A DNA stretch of 45,416 bases from Flavobacteriaceae bacterium Ga0077528 (GTDB lineage Bacteria; Bacteroidota; Bacteroidia; Flavobacteriales; Flavobacteriaceae). Under the pieces are notes generated by a model. That model was given only the letters and a program-made list of their open reading frames with translations. It had not been told where the DNA came from and ran no database searches. This document shows positions 27,197 to 36,401 of this stretch, piece after piece (position 1 is the stretch's first letter; every line of letters starts with the position of its first letter). A program made the translations under genes and the position numbers. Location: positions 1-45,416 of the forward strand of contig LNDX01000019.1 in NCBI GenBank assembly GCA_001464475.1, in the 5' to 3' direction.

Positions 27197-27834
27197 TGCA
27201 AATTCTAAAAAACATATTCGTAGGATTTTTAGTCAGTTTTATTGGCTCAATTCCACTTGGTTATTTGAATATTGTGGGTTATGAAGTTTATAAAAGTTTC
27301 GGATTAAACGAAACCATTTTCTATTTACTTGGAGTGATTTCGATTGAATTTTTTGTGATTTATTTCACCTTGATATTTGCTAATAAATTAATTGGAAATA
27401 AAAAACTGATTAAATTTATTGAAGCATTTTCTATCGTTTTTATGTTTCTATTGGCTTATATTTTTTATTCAAGTGCATCAAAAGAAGCATCTTCACAAAC
27501 AGTTTTAGACAAATATGTTGATTATTCTCCGTTTGTTGTTGGAGTAATTCTAAGTTGTTTAAACTTTATCCAAATTCCGTTTTGGACAAGTTGGAATTTG
27601 TATCTTTTAAATGGAAATTATATAGAAGTTTCGAAATCAAGAAAATATTTTTATGTTTTAGGAACTGTATTTGGAACCTTTTCAGGAATGTTGGTTTTGA
27701 TTTTATCTTTAGATTATGTAACAAACCAAACTGATTTTTTAGCAAAATATTTAATGAAAGTAATAATTCCGTTAGTATTTATAATTTTGGGATTACTACA
27801 AGGATTTAAGTTTTATAAAAAGTATTCTAAATAG
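27196..27834 (+). CDS. LysE-like membrane exporter
   Basis: The 212-residue protein has about six hydrophobic segments. It begins FVGFLVSFIGSIPLGYLNIVGYEVY, where the Gly-Ser-Ile-Pro-Leu-Gly turn resembles the N-terminus of LysE/RhtB amino-acid exporters. The start codon shares one base with the stop of the ATP-grasp gene (TAATG), which points to translational coupling. The substrate is unknown. The match to LysE is by layout, so it is less certain than the neighbours. Confidence 0.65.
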   Translation: MQILKNIFVGFLVSFIGSIPLGYLNIVGYEVYKSFGLNETIFYLLGVISIEFFVIYFTLIFANKLIGNKKLIKFIEAFSIVFMFLLAYIFYSSASKEASSQTVLDKYVDYSPFVVGVILSCLNFIQIPFWTSWNLYLLNGNYIEVSKSRKYFYVLGTVFGTFSGMLVLILSLDYVTNQTDFLAKYLMKVIIPLVFIILGLLQGFKFYKKYSK

Positions 27835-27910
27835 TTTTTTTATCTTTACCATCAAGTAAAGAAACAAATGAAATCGAAGATTTACTAACACCAAAAAACA
27901 ATTTTAAATT

Positions 27911-28591
27911 GTGAGTAAAAACATTATTATTACAGGAACTTCTCGCGGAATTGGATATGAACTGGCATTACAATTTGCAAATGCTGGACATCAAGTCTTA
28001 GCCATTTCAAGAAAAACACCTCAAGAATTAATTGATAATCCAAACATTACTTGTCTTTCCATTGATATTTCGGTTGAAGATGATATGCAAGAAATTGATA
28101 AATTTATAGCTTCCGCTTGGAAAAAAGTAGATGTTTTAATCAATAATGCAGGATGTTTAGTTAATAAACCATTTTCACAATTGACACAATCTGATTTTGA
28201 AAGAGTTTACAAAGTAAATGTTTTTGGAGTAGCTAATTTAATTAGAACTTGCTTGCCTTACATGCAAAAAGGAAGTCATGTGGTTTCAATAAGTTCTATG
28301 GGCGGAATCCAAGGAAGCATGAAATTTCCGGGATTAGCAGCTTATTCATCTAGTAAAGGCGCTGTAATTACACTTTCAGAATTATTGGCAGAAGAATACA
28401 AAGAACAAGGAATTGCGTTCAATGTTTTAGCTCTTGGAGCTGTTAATACCGAAATGTTGCAAGAAGCATTTCCAGGTTATGAAGCACCGATTTCACCAAA
28501 AGAAATGTCCGATTATATTTTCAATTTTGCTTTAACAGGAAATAAATTTTATAACGGAAAAGTGTTGCAGGTTTCTAGTTCAACTCCATAA
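27911..28591 (+). CDS. SDR family oxidoreductase
   Basis: The 226-residue protein is a classical short-chain dehydrogenase/reductase: the dinucleotide loop TGTSRGIG is at residues 8-15, INNAG follows, and the active-site SSMGG and AYSSSKGA (YxxxK) lie near 140-150. It starts with GTG. The substrate is unknown. It has a TATCTTTA element about 60 bases upstream, a variant of the -7 box. Confidence 0.9.
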   Translation: MSKNIIITGTSRGIGYELALQFANAGHQVLAISRKTPQELIDNPNITCLSIDISVEDDMQEIDKFIASAWKKVDVLINNAGCLVNKPFSQLTQSDFERVYKVNVFGVANLIRTCLPYMQKGSHVVSISSMGGIQGSMKFPGLAAYSSSKGAVITLSELLAEEYKEQGIAFNVLALGAVNTEMLQEAFPGYEAPISPKEMSDYIFNFALTGNKFYNGKVLQVSSSTP

Positions 28592-28600
28592 ATATTAAAT

Positions 28601-28608
28601 TATTTTTG
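28601..28608 (+). promoter_or_regulatory. -7 element upstream of the Bro-N gene
   Basis: TATTTTTG fits TAnnTTTG and lies 31 bases before the start codon. A TTC stands where the upstream TTG would be expected. Confidence 0.45.
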
Positions 28609-28639
28609 TAAATTGTACCTTCTTTAAAATTATACAAAC

Positions 28640-29476
28640 ATGACAAAAGTAAACGCCATTCAGTTATTTGAAAGTAAAAATGTAAGAACCATTTGGGATT
28701 CTGATCAAGAAAAATGGTTTGTTTCTATTATTGATGTGGTAGCTATATTAACAGATAGTGTAGATGCAAATGCGTATTGGAGAAAATTAAAACAGCGATT
28801 AAAAGCTGAAGGAAATGAAACCGTGACGAATTGTCACGGGTTGAAAATGATTGCTCCAGATGGTAAAATGCGTTTAACAGATGTCGCTGATACCGAACAA
28901 CTTTTCAGATTAATTCAATCCATTCCTTCGCCTAAAGCAGAGCCGTTTAAACTTTGGTTAGCTCAAATTGCCTCAGAAAGATTAGACGAAATTCAAGATC
29001 CAGAATTGACTATTGACCGAGCTTTAGAACAATATTTGCAATTAGGATATTCCGAAAACTGGATAAATCAACGGTTAAAAAGTATTGAAATTCGTAAAGA
29101 ACTTACTGATGAGTGGAAAAGTAGAGGATTAAAAGAAGGACAACAATTTGCAACTTTAACGGATATTATTTCAAAATCTTGGTCGGGAAAAACTACCAAG
29201 GAATATAAAATTCTAAAAGGTTTAAAAAAAGAAAATCTTCGCGATAATATGACCAATACCGAATTGATATTAAATATGTTAGCCGAAGCATCCACAAAAG
29301 ATATTTCTCAAGCTGTAAATCCTGAAACTTTTGAAGAAAGCAAAAAAGTAGCAAAACAAGGAGGAAATGTTGCCAAAGTAGCTATGAAAGAATTAGAAGC
29401 TAAAACAGGAAAAAAAGTTGTTTCTTCGCTTAATGCCAAATCTTTATTAGATTCAAATAAGAATATTGATAAATAA
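28640..29476 (+). CDS. Bro-N / DinD-like protein
   Basis: The 278-residue protein has a Bro-N-type antirepressor domain at the N-terminus (FESKNVRTIWDSDQEKWFVS, then VVAILTDS, NAYWRKLKQRL and KMRLTDVADTEQLFRLIQ). The C-terminal half (KEYKILKGLKKENLRDNMTN, then TELILNMLAEAS and VAKVAMKELEAKTGKKV) resembles DinD, an SOS-induced protein of E. coli. A DNA-damage link is therefore plausible but not shown. Its stop codon is directly followed by the start of the SprT-like gene. Bro-N genes are often of phage origin, though no other phage genes are near. Confidence 0.8.
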   Translation: MTKVNAIQLFESKNVRTIWDSDQEKWFVSIIDVVAILTDSVDANAYWRKLKQRLKAEGNETVTNCHGLKMIAPDGKMRLTDVADTEQLFRLIQSIPSPKAEPFKLWLAQIASERLDEIQDPELTIDRALEQYLQLGYSENWINQRLKSIEIRKELTDEWKSRGLKEGQQFATLTDIISKSWSGKTTKEYKILKGLKKENLRDNMTNTELILNMLAEASTKDISQAVNPETFEESKKVAKQGGNVAKVAMKELEAKTGKKVVSSLNAKSLLDSNKNIDK

Positions 29477-30079
29477 ATGAGCGAAGTCCTATCAAAATAC
29501 CTTCCTGAACATGCTGTTGAATTGTGTTTTGAGTTAATCAAAGCTAATTCTGTGCACTTAAAAATCGTTAATGAGCGACAAACGCGCCATGGTGATTATC
29601 GAAAAGGGCTTTCAGGAAAACATGAAATTACCGTAAATGCCAATTTAAATAAATACCGATTTTTGATAACATTAGTTCATGAAATTTCCCATTTAGTAGC
29701 TTTTGAAAAATACGGAAGAAAAATTTTACCTCATGGAGTAGAGTGGAAGATGACTTTTCAAAGATTGATGGTTCCTTTTATAAGACCTGAAATTTTTCCG
29801 CATTCGGTTTTGCCTTTGGTGGCGAATCATTTTAGAAATCCAACTGCTAGTAGTGATACTGATGCCAAATTAGCTTTTGCTTTAAAACAATTTGACGAAA
29901 GGAAACCAGATGTTCATTACATTCACGAAGTACCAAGTGGTAGTTTGTTCAGGATAAAAAACGGAAGAATTTTTCAGAAAAAAGGACTTCGAGTTAAACG
30001 ATATGAATGTATTGAAGTAAAAACAGGAAGAACTTTTTTGTTTAACGCCAACGCTGAGGTAGAAATAATTCCTGGATAA
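29477..30079 (+). CDS. SprT-like zinc metallopeptidase
   Basis: The 200-residue protein carries HEISH (residues 68-72), the zinc HExxH motif of SprT-like proteins, and LPHGVEWK, whose His86 is the probable third ligand. The upstream RGDYRK-type basic region (HGDYRKGLSGKHEITVN) is also usual. Eukaryotic SPRTN removes DNA-protein crosslinks, but the bacterial role is mostly unknown. It starts one base after the DinD-like stop, so the two are probably co-translated. Confidence 0.85.
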   Translation: MSEVLSKYLPEHAVELCFELIKANSVHLKIVNERQTRHGDYRKGLSGKHEITVNANLNKYRFLITLVHEISHLVAFEKYGRKILPHGVEWKMTFQRLMVPFIRPEIFPHSVLPLVANHFRNPTASSDTDAKLAFALKQFDERKPDVHYIHEVPSGSLFRIKNGRIFQKKGLRVKRYECIEVKTGRTFLFNANAEVEIIPG

Positions 30080-30080
30080 G

Positions 30081-30533
30081 ATGATGAAATTTAAAGCATA
30101 TTATTTGTTGTTGATTTCATCGCTGATTTTGTTAATCTTAGGCTTTTTAGTGGGTGAAGAAACATTTGACATTAATGTACATGACACTTATTATGTAATT
30201 GCAAATTGTCATTTGTATAGGTTGTTTTCTTCTTTACTATTCATTATTTTTATATTTTACTTTTTATTAAATATTATTAAAATTGAGCTAAACAAAATAA
30301 TTTCTAAAATTCACATTTTTGGAACTATAATATCGATTATTTTATTGATTTTCCCATATTCACTTTTTGATAAAACAAAAGAATTTCCATTATATGATAG
30401 TTTTGAATATATTAATATTGTTTTGACAGTAAGTTTTTTTGTTTTATTATTCCTTCAACTCCTTTTTATTATAAATATATTCGTATCTCTAATTAAGAAA
30501 GTGAAGTCGTTTGGCGCTTCGAGATTGACTTAA
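30081..30533 (+). CDS. Small membrane protein resembling the C-terminal part of cytochrome oxidase subunit I
   Basis: The 150-residue protein has four or more hydrophobic segments. INVHDTYYVIANCH resembles the COX1 stretch with HDTYYVVAHFH, and the later KIH, a FP pair and a SF-containing helix occur in the same order as in the last third of COX1. The His that ligates haem a3 is replaced by Asn here, and only the second His of the HFH pair is kept. It is too short to be an oxidase subunit. It starts one base after the SprT-like stop. Its function is unknown, and the similarity is by eye. Confidence 0.7.
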   Translation: MMKFKAYYLLLISSLILLILGFLVGEETFDINVHDTYYVIANCHLYRLFSSLLFIIFIFYFLLNIIKIELNKIISKIHIFGTIISIILLIFPYSLFDKTKEFPLYDSFEYINIVLTVSFFVLLFLQLLFIINIFVSLIKKVKSFGASRLT

Positions 30534-30682
30534 TTAACAAGAGCCAAAACGTTGTGCATAATATTATTTTTTTCGAATGTCAACTTCCAAGAAGAAATAA
30601 CTCTTTATCTTTACATACTAACAATTCATCGAAGACAAGTAGCATTTAAAAGAATGAAGTTTTAAACAAGAAATTTTACAAA

Positions 30683-30690
30683 TACATTTG
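30683..30690 (+). promoter_or_regulatory. -7 element of manC
   Basis: TACATTTG fits TAnnTTTG and is 15 bases before the manC start, so the leader would be very short. No strict TTG is found at the -33 position. A TATCTTTA variant lies further upstream near 30606. I see nothing else in 30534-30705. Confidence 0.45.
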
Positions 30691-30705
30691 CAAAAAAAAT
30701 AAACA

Positions 30706-31767
30706 ATGAATAATAATTATTACGCAATATTAATGGCTGGTGGTGTTGGTTCACGATTTTGGCCAGTTTCTACAACAGAATTTCCTAAACAATTTCACGA
30801 TATGTTGGGTTCTGGTCATACTTTAATTCAGAAAACTTTCAGTCGTTTGTCAAAATTAATTCCTGCGGAAAATATTTTTATATTGACTAATGAATTGTAC
30901 AATGATTTAGTTTTAGAACAATTGCCAATGGTTAAACAAGAGCAAGTTTTGTTAGAACCAGCGATGCGTAATACAGCACCATGTATTTTATATGCATCAT
31001 TAAAAATCCAAAAGTTGAATCCTAATGCAGTTATGGTTGTAGCACCAAGCGATCATTGGATTGAAGATGAAGATGAGTTTGCAAATAACTTGAAACAATG
31101 TTTTGATTTTTGTGAAAAAGAAGATGCTTTAATGACTTTAGGAATTCAGCCTACTTTTCCAAATACAGGTTTTGGTTATATTGAGTTTGATAAATCTGAT
31201 ACAAATCCTATTAAAAAAGTAAATCAATTTAGAGAAAAACCCGATTATGAAACCGCAAAATCGTTTTTAGAACAAGGAAATTTCCTTTGGAATGGTGGAA
31301 TTTTCATTTGGAGTGCGAAATCAATAACTTCAGCTTTTGAAAAATTTCAACCACAAATGAGTGCTTTGTTTTTGAAAGGAAATGAAAGTTATAATACATC
31401 ATCTGAAAAAGACTTTATCAATCAAAATTATGCTTCTGCGGAAAATGTTTCAATTGATTATGCTGTAATGGAAAACGCTAAAAATGTATATGTTTTACCA
31501 GCAACTTTCGATTGGAATGACCTAGGAACTTGGGGACAATTGCATGAAAAAATTGATAAGGATGAAAACAATAATGGAGTTATTAATGCCAAAGTTATTT
31601 TAGAAAATGCTTCAAACAATATAATTCGTTCCGATGCCAATAAGATTATAGTTGTAGATGGTTTACACGATTATATCATCGTTGATAAAGAAGGTGTTTT
31701 AATGATTTATCCAAAGTCTAAAGAGCAGGATATTAAACGAATAACAGGTTTAGCGAATAATTTGTAA
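30706..31767 (+). CDS. manC: Mannose-1-phosphate guanylyltransferase
   Basis: The enzyme makes GDP-mannose from mannose-1-phosphate and GTP, for glycan synthesis. The 353-residue protein has the nucleotidyltransferase signature AGGVGSRFWPVS near residues 11-22, APSDHWIED, a FREKP motif, WNGGIFIWS and FDWNDLGTW, in the usual order. It is a stand-alone guanylyltransferase without a fused isomerase domain. Confidence 0.94.
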   Translation: MNNNYYAILMAGGVGSRFWPVSTTEFPKQFHDMLGSGHTLIQKTFSRLSKLIPAENIFILTNELYNDLVLEQLPMVKQEQVLLEPAMRNTAPCILYASLKIQKLNPNAVMVVAPSDHWIEDEDEFANNLKQCFDFCEKEDALMTLGIQPTFPNTGFGYIEFDKSDTNPIKKVNQFREKPDYETAKSFLEQGNFLWNGGIFIWSAKSITSAFEKFQPQMSALFLKGNESYNTSSEKDFINQNYASAENVSIDYAVMENAKNVYVLPATFDWNDLGTWGQLHEKIDKDENNNGVINAKVILENASNNIIRSDANKIIVVDGLHDYIIVDKEGVLMIYPKSKEQDIKRITGLANNL

Positions 31768-31831
31768 GTAATTTTATAGAAAATAGCGCAACCTTTTGTA
31801 AATTTATACATCTAATGTAAAAATACAATTT

Positions 31832-34800
31832 ATGAAAGGCACAAGAACTATAAATCAATTACATCTAATTTTCTTTCTTGTATTTTTTTTCCAATTTTCA
31901 TTTGCACAACTGTCAAGTTTTAGTTTGGTTGTTACAAAGACCGATGAGACTTGCACAGGAAATGGTTCCTTGAGTTTTAATGTTCAAAATACCACACCTG
32001 GAGCAACAATTGTTTATTCAATTTATTTGTTGCCAAATGTAACAACTCCAGTTGCGACAACTTCCAATACAGCCTTTACAGGTTTACAATCAGGTAATTA
32101 TACAGTTATTGCAACTCAAACGTTGGGTAATTTATCTAACACTGCCCAACAAAGCATTCAAATAAATGATACCAGAGTTTTACTTACTTATCAAGTTACA
32201 AGTTTGCAAACAAGTTGTGCAATTGGAACAATAGTAGCGACTGTTTTGACTGGAAATCCAGTATCTTATGAAATAACTTCTGGACCTGTTATAAGACCAC
32301 CTCAAACTTCGAATTTGTTTACTGGATTAGGACCTGGAACCTATAACATTAGAGTTAACGACGCTTGTGGTGAAGGTGTTGTTCAGACCTATACATTAAG
32401 TTTTGCTAATCCGCCTAATCTCACTTTAGGTAACTTTATCAAAATCTGTGCATTAAATACTTGCAATACAATATCAGGTACCTTTTTAGTAACGGCTGAT
32501 TTAAATTCTTCAATAAGATATCCACTTACTATTCAAACTACAACATTTCCTCCTTCTGGTGGTGCTCCAATTATTCAAAGTCAAACTTTGAGTTCTGGAA
32601 GTTCTAGTAGTCAATTAGTGTCTTTAATTGTTCCTTTTTTTCATGCTCAAAATTATAATTTTAATATACAAGTAACAGATGCTTGTGGTAACATTTATGC
32701 TAACAATGCTATTCCAATTTTTGGTCAACTTACAGCAAATTCACAGCAATTATATGCCAATTGCATTACTGGAATAGAGGTTTCACTTTGTGATTTTTTA
32801 CCGCCTTATACAACAAGTTTTATTTCAGCTCCTGCTGGTTTTAACCCTACACTTTTTAATAGCAACCATCCTGGACCATTTAATTCAAGTGTTTTAGTTT
32901 ATAGTTCAAACAGTATAAATGATTTACCTGTTGGTAACTACACTATTCAGATTGTTGATGCTTGCGGAAGATCAGTACAAACTCAGGTTTCAATAGTAGC
33001 TGTTTTGCCCGGATTTGAAGTTTTGCCAGTCCCTAATTCATGTGCAGGTGACGCTATTGTTAAAATACCAAATGGTGGTCCGTTAGTTACGTCTGTTATA
33101 ATGACGAGCGGACCTTCAACAATAAATCAAACTTTTCCTTACAATGTTTCTTTTAATATAAATTCAGGTGTTTTTACAATGCAGTTGCCTTCTGGAACCT
33201 ATAACTTTACAGGTACTGATGTGTGTGGAAATAGTTTTCAATATGAAATAATAATTTTGCCAAGAGTTGTATCAATGACGGCAGCTGGAAACATTTTTCC
33301 CGGCTGCACTTCTAACGATGGGATAATTACGGTTACAAGTGCTGGAGGGACAATATCTTCAATTAGTATTACCAGTGCGCCAACGGCTTTGAACCAAACA
33401 TTACCTTATTTGGTTCCTTTAGCCAATCCAAATAGTATGTATGTTCAGATAACTAATTTACCAGTAGGGAATTATACTTTAGCAGTAACAGATAATTGTA
33501 ATCAGGTATATACTTTAACAGCTACTATTTCTAATGTAGTTTCTAATGATCCATTAGTGTTATTGGATAGAAAAGGTTGTGGAGTAGGCTTTGATTCTAT
33601 TGGATTAATAAGTCCAAACGGACCACTTCAAGTAGTAACTATTATTGCAGCACCTTCGACTTTTTCATTTCCGTTACCCTATAATGTTAGTTTTAATATT
33701 GCTGCCAATGGCATATTTTATATGAATTCTTTACCAGAAGGAACCTATACTTTCTATTCTAAAGATATTTGTAATGTAGAAAGAACAGAAACTAGGTTAT
33801 TAACTGGATACCATACAACTACTGAGGATATCCAGGTTGTTTCAAATTGTGGCTCGTTTGATTTGGTATTAAATTATAATGATAATAGTGCTTATTTATC
33901 ACAGTTTTGGTTACAAAAATACAATTCTATAACAGGACAATGGGTGCATCCAACAACTGGAGTAGTATATCCAACTAACTCAATGCCAACTTCAAGTAAT
34001 TCAATTAACTTATTAAACAATACTACAAATTTAAACATAGCTGCTACTGGGCAATTTAGAATTTTGAAAACTTATGAATATTTTTCGAATGGAAGTCCAA
34101 GTTTGTTAAAATGTATAGAAAACATAAGAAGCTTTGAATATAATGGTGGGTTGCAAATAACAGCAGCTTACGCGCTACCTTGCGTCAATCAAGGGACACA
34201 AATTATAATTGTTGCCAATGGAATTCCTCCATTAACCTATAGAATAACTTCAAAAGATGGTTTGCCTTTTTTAGTAAATAATGGTAATTCAAATATTTTT
34301 TCTGGTCTACAACCCGGAATTTATAATTTTCAAGTGCAAGATACTTGTGGAAATATTGTTAATCGACTTTTTGATATAACAACTTTGCCAGAACCTTCAA
34401 TAACAGCTAGTAATTTATGTCAAGGTCAATCAGGCGAGTTGTCAGTTCAGGCATTTTCTTTTTTAAATTATCAATGGTGGAAAGGAACAAATACGACTAC
34501 TATTTTAAGTACTACAAATGTTTTAACATTCAATCCATTTAATGGAGTTACAGATGCAGGAACTTATTATGTTAGAATTTATTCAACAATTCCAGGTTCT
34601 TGTGTTGATAGAATTTTGTCCTATACAATTCCTTTGAGTACAATTCCCAACGCTGGTTTAGATGGAAATTTGGTGCTTTGCGGAACATCAAATTCAGTTA
34701 ATTTATTTACATTGTTGAACGGAACTTACGACACAGGAGGCGTTTGGCAAGAAATTACAAATAGCGGTATGTTATCAGGAAATAACTGGTTACCACTTGG

Positions 34801-35632
34801 AATTCCTTATGGAGTCTACAATTTTAAATATACGGTTTCAGGATTTTGTAATGCTACTGATGAATCTTTTGTATCAATTACTTTTAATCCTATTCCGATG
34901 GATCCGATTGTAGATGTAGATTCTAATTATTGTAGTGGTGATGACATTCAGTTTTTTACAGAAACCATTCCAAATGCAACTTATCAATGGACTGGACCTA
35001 ATGGCTTTACGGCTACAACACAGAATTTAGTTTTTAATGATAGTACCACAATTTTATCTGGGAATTATACGGTTACAGCTAATTTAAATGGTTGTACCTC
35101 TTCTACAACTAAAACAATTTTGGTAAAACCTAATCCTCAATTTACTATTGAAGCTAATTGTATTAATAATAATTTCACAATTACTGCAATACCTGCTAAT
35201 GGAACATTTTCAAGCTCAGATACTTTCTTGTGGTCAGGTCCAGATGGTTTTACTAGTGTTGTAAATCCAATTCAAATTTCAAATAAACCAAAAGGAACTT
35301 ATTCTGTTGTTATTACAAACATCGATGGATGTAGCACGACTAAATCAGTGGAAGTTTTAAGTACATTATGTACCATACCAAATGGGATATCTCCAAACGG
35401 TGATGGTCTTAATGACTCTTTTGATTTATCTGGATTTACAGGAATTCGCGAATTAAAGATTTTTAATCGCTATGGAATGGTTGTATATGAACAAGAAAAT
35501 TATATTGACCAATGGCATGGACAACAAAAGAATAGTGACAAATTATTGCCAGACGGAACTTATTATTATTTGATTAATTTTGAAAATAGCGAACCAAAAA
35601 CAGGTTGGGTTTATTTGGTAAGAGAGTACTAA
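31832..35632 (+). CDS. Large secreted repeat protein with a gliding-motility-associated (type B) C-terminal T9SS signal
   Basis: The 1266-residue protein has an N-terminal signal peptide (HLIFFLVFFFQFSFAQ). Most of the rest is a series of roughly 100-residue beta-rich repeats, each ending near a D-x-CG motif (DACGEG, DACGNI, DACGRS, DVCGNS, DTCGNI), followed by immunoglobulin- or PKD-like segments (YQWTGPNGF, FLWSGPDGF). The last 90 residues, starting IPNGISPNGDGLND and including LKIFNRYGMVVYEQ and GTYYYLINF, are the type B T9SS sorting domain. It is therefore exported through the PorU/PorV pathway, and a surface or adhesin-like role is likely. Its stop is one base from the converging mlaF stop. 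Confidence 0.92.
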   Translation: MKGTRTINQLHLIFFLVFFFQFSFAQLSSFSLVVTKTDETCTGNGSLSFNVQNTTPGATIVYSIYLLPNVTTPVATTSNTAFTGLQSGNYTVIATQTLGNLSNTAQQSIQINDTRVLLTYQVTSLQTSCAIGTIVATVLTGNPVSYEITSGPVIRPPQTSNLFTGLGPGTYNIRVNDACGEGVVQTYTLSFANPPNLTLGNFIKICALNTCNTISGTFLVTADLNSSIRYPLTIQTTTFPPSGGAPIIQSQTLSSGSSSSQLVSLIVPFFHAQNYNFNIQVTDACGNIYANNAIPIFGQLTANSQQLYANCITGIEVSLCDFLPPYTTSFISAPAGFNPTLFNSNHPGPFNSSVLVYSSNSINDLPVGNYTIQIVDACGRSVQTQVSIVAVLPGFEVLPVPNSCAGDAIVKIPNGGPLVTSVIMTSGPSTINQTFPYNVSFNINSGVFTMQLPSGTYNFTGTDVCGNSFQYEIIILPRVVSMTAAGNIFPGCTSNDGIITVTSAGGTISSISITSAPTALNQTLPYLVPLANPNSMYVQITNLPVGNYTLAVTDNCNQVYTLTATISNVVSNDPLVLLDRKGCGVGFDSIGLISPNGPLQVVTIIAAPSTFSFPLPYNVSFNIAANGIFYMNSLPEGTYTFYSKDICNVERTETRLLTGYHTTTEDIQVVSNCGSFDLVLNYNDNSAYLSQFWLQKYNSITGQWVHPTTGVVYPTNSMPTSSNSINLLNNTTNLNIAATGQFRILKTYEYFSNGSPSLLKCIENIRSFEYNGGLQITAAYALPCVNQGTQIIIVANGIPPLTYRITSKDGLPFLVNNGNSNIFSGLQPGIYNFQVQDTCGNIVNRLFDITTLPEPSITASNLCQGQSGELSVQAFSFLNYQWWKGTNTTTILSTTNVLTFNPFNGVTDAGTYYVRIYSTIPGSCVDRILSYTIPLSTIPNAGLDGNLVLCGTSNSVNLFTLLNGTYDTGGVWQEITNSGMLSGNNWLPLGIPYGVYNFKYTVSGFCNATDESFVSITFNPIPMDPIVDVDSNYCSGDDIQFFTETIPNATYQWTGPNGFTATTQNLVFNDSTTILSGNYTVTANLNGCTSSTTKTILVKPNPQFTIEANCINNNFTITAIPANGTFSSSDTFLWSGPDGFTSVVNPIQISNKPKGTYSVVITNIDGCSTTKSVEVLSTLCTIPNGISPNGDGLNDSFDLSGFTGIRELKIFNRYGMVVYEQENYIDQWHGQQKNSDKLLPDGTYYYLINFENSEPKTGWVYLVREY

Positions 35633-35633
35633 A

Positions 35634-36398
35634 CTATTCTTCTTTATTCTGGGCTTTTCTAATCTTTTTAAACAAATTTGAAGAATAAACAAAATCTACA
35701 ATTGCTTCATTATCCGTTTTGAAGATGTCTTTTTTGGAACCTTCCCATGCAAGAATTCCATTTTTAAGAAAAATGATTTTATCTCCAATCTCCATAACGG
35801 AGTTCATGTCGTGAGTATTTACAACCGTTGTTATGTTGTATTCAACAGTAATTTCATGAATCAAATTGTCAATTACAATAGCTGTTTTTGGATCTAATCC
35901 TGAATTGGGTTCGTCACAAAAAAGATATCTTGGATTGTTTACAATAGCTCTTGCAATAGCAACACGTTTTTGCATTCCACCTGAAATTTCCGATGGTTTT
36001 TTATGGTTGGCATTAACTAAATTAACCCTATCAATTACAGTGTTTACTCGTTCTCTAATTTCTTCAGGAGATTTAGTAGTAAACATTTTTAATGGAAAAC
36101 CAATGTTCTCTTCTACCGTCATGCTGTCAAACAAAGCACTTCCTTGAAAAACCATTCCAATTTCTGTTCTTAAGGCACGTTTTTCATCCGCAGATAGTTC
36201 AGAATAAATTCTTCCATCAAATGAAATCGTACCAACATCAGGAGTAAAAATTCCTAATAATGATTTTAATAAAACAGTTTTACCAGAACCACTTTGACCA
36301 ATAATTAAATTAGTTTTACCAGCATCAAAAGTTGCCGAAATTCCTTTTAAAACTTTAGATTCTCCAAAAGATTTTTCTACGTTCTTTACTTCTATCAT
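35634..36398 (-). CDS. ABC transporter ATP-binding protein, MlaF-like
   Basis: The 254-residue ATPase works with the MlaE-like permease to move lipids across the envelope. Walker A is GQSGSGKT, the signature is SGGMQKR, and Walker B is YLFCDEPNSGLDP. The switch His is in VVNTHDMNSVM. A short gap of three bases separates it from the permease gene upstream. No substrate-binding MlaD gene is adjacent in this window. Confidence 0.92.
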   Translation of the reverse strand: MIEVKNVEKSFGESKVLKGISATFDAGKTNLIIGQSGSGKTVLLKSLLGIFTPDVGTISFDGRIYSELSADEKRALRTEIGMVFQGSALFDSMTVEENIGFPLKMFTTKSPEEIRERVNTVIDRVNLVNANHKKPSEISGGMQKRVAIARAIVNNPRYLFCDEPNSGLDPKTAIVIDNLIHEITVEYNITTVVNTHDMNSVMEIGDKIIFLKNGILAWEGSKKDIFKTDNEAIVDFVYSSNLFKKIRKAQNKEE

Positions 36399-36401
36399 CG
36401 G

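Noticed and set aside
28640..29476. Bro-N gene as evidence of a prophage
   Set aside because: No integrase, capsid, tail or attachment site is nearby, and the neighbours look like ordinary chromosomal genes.
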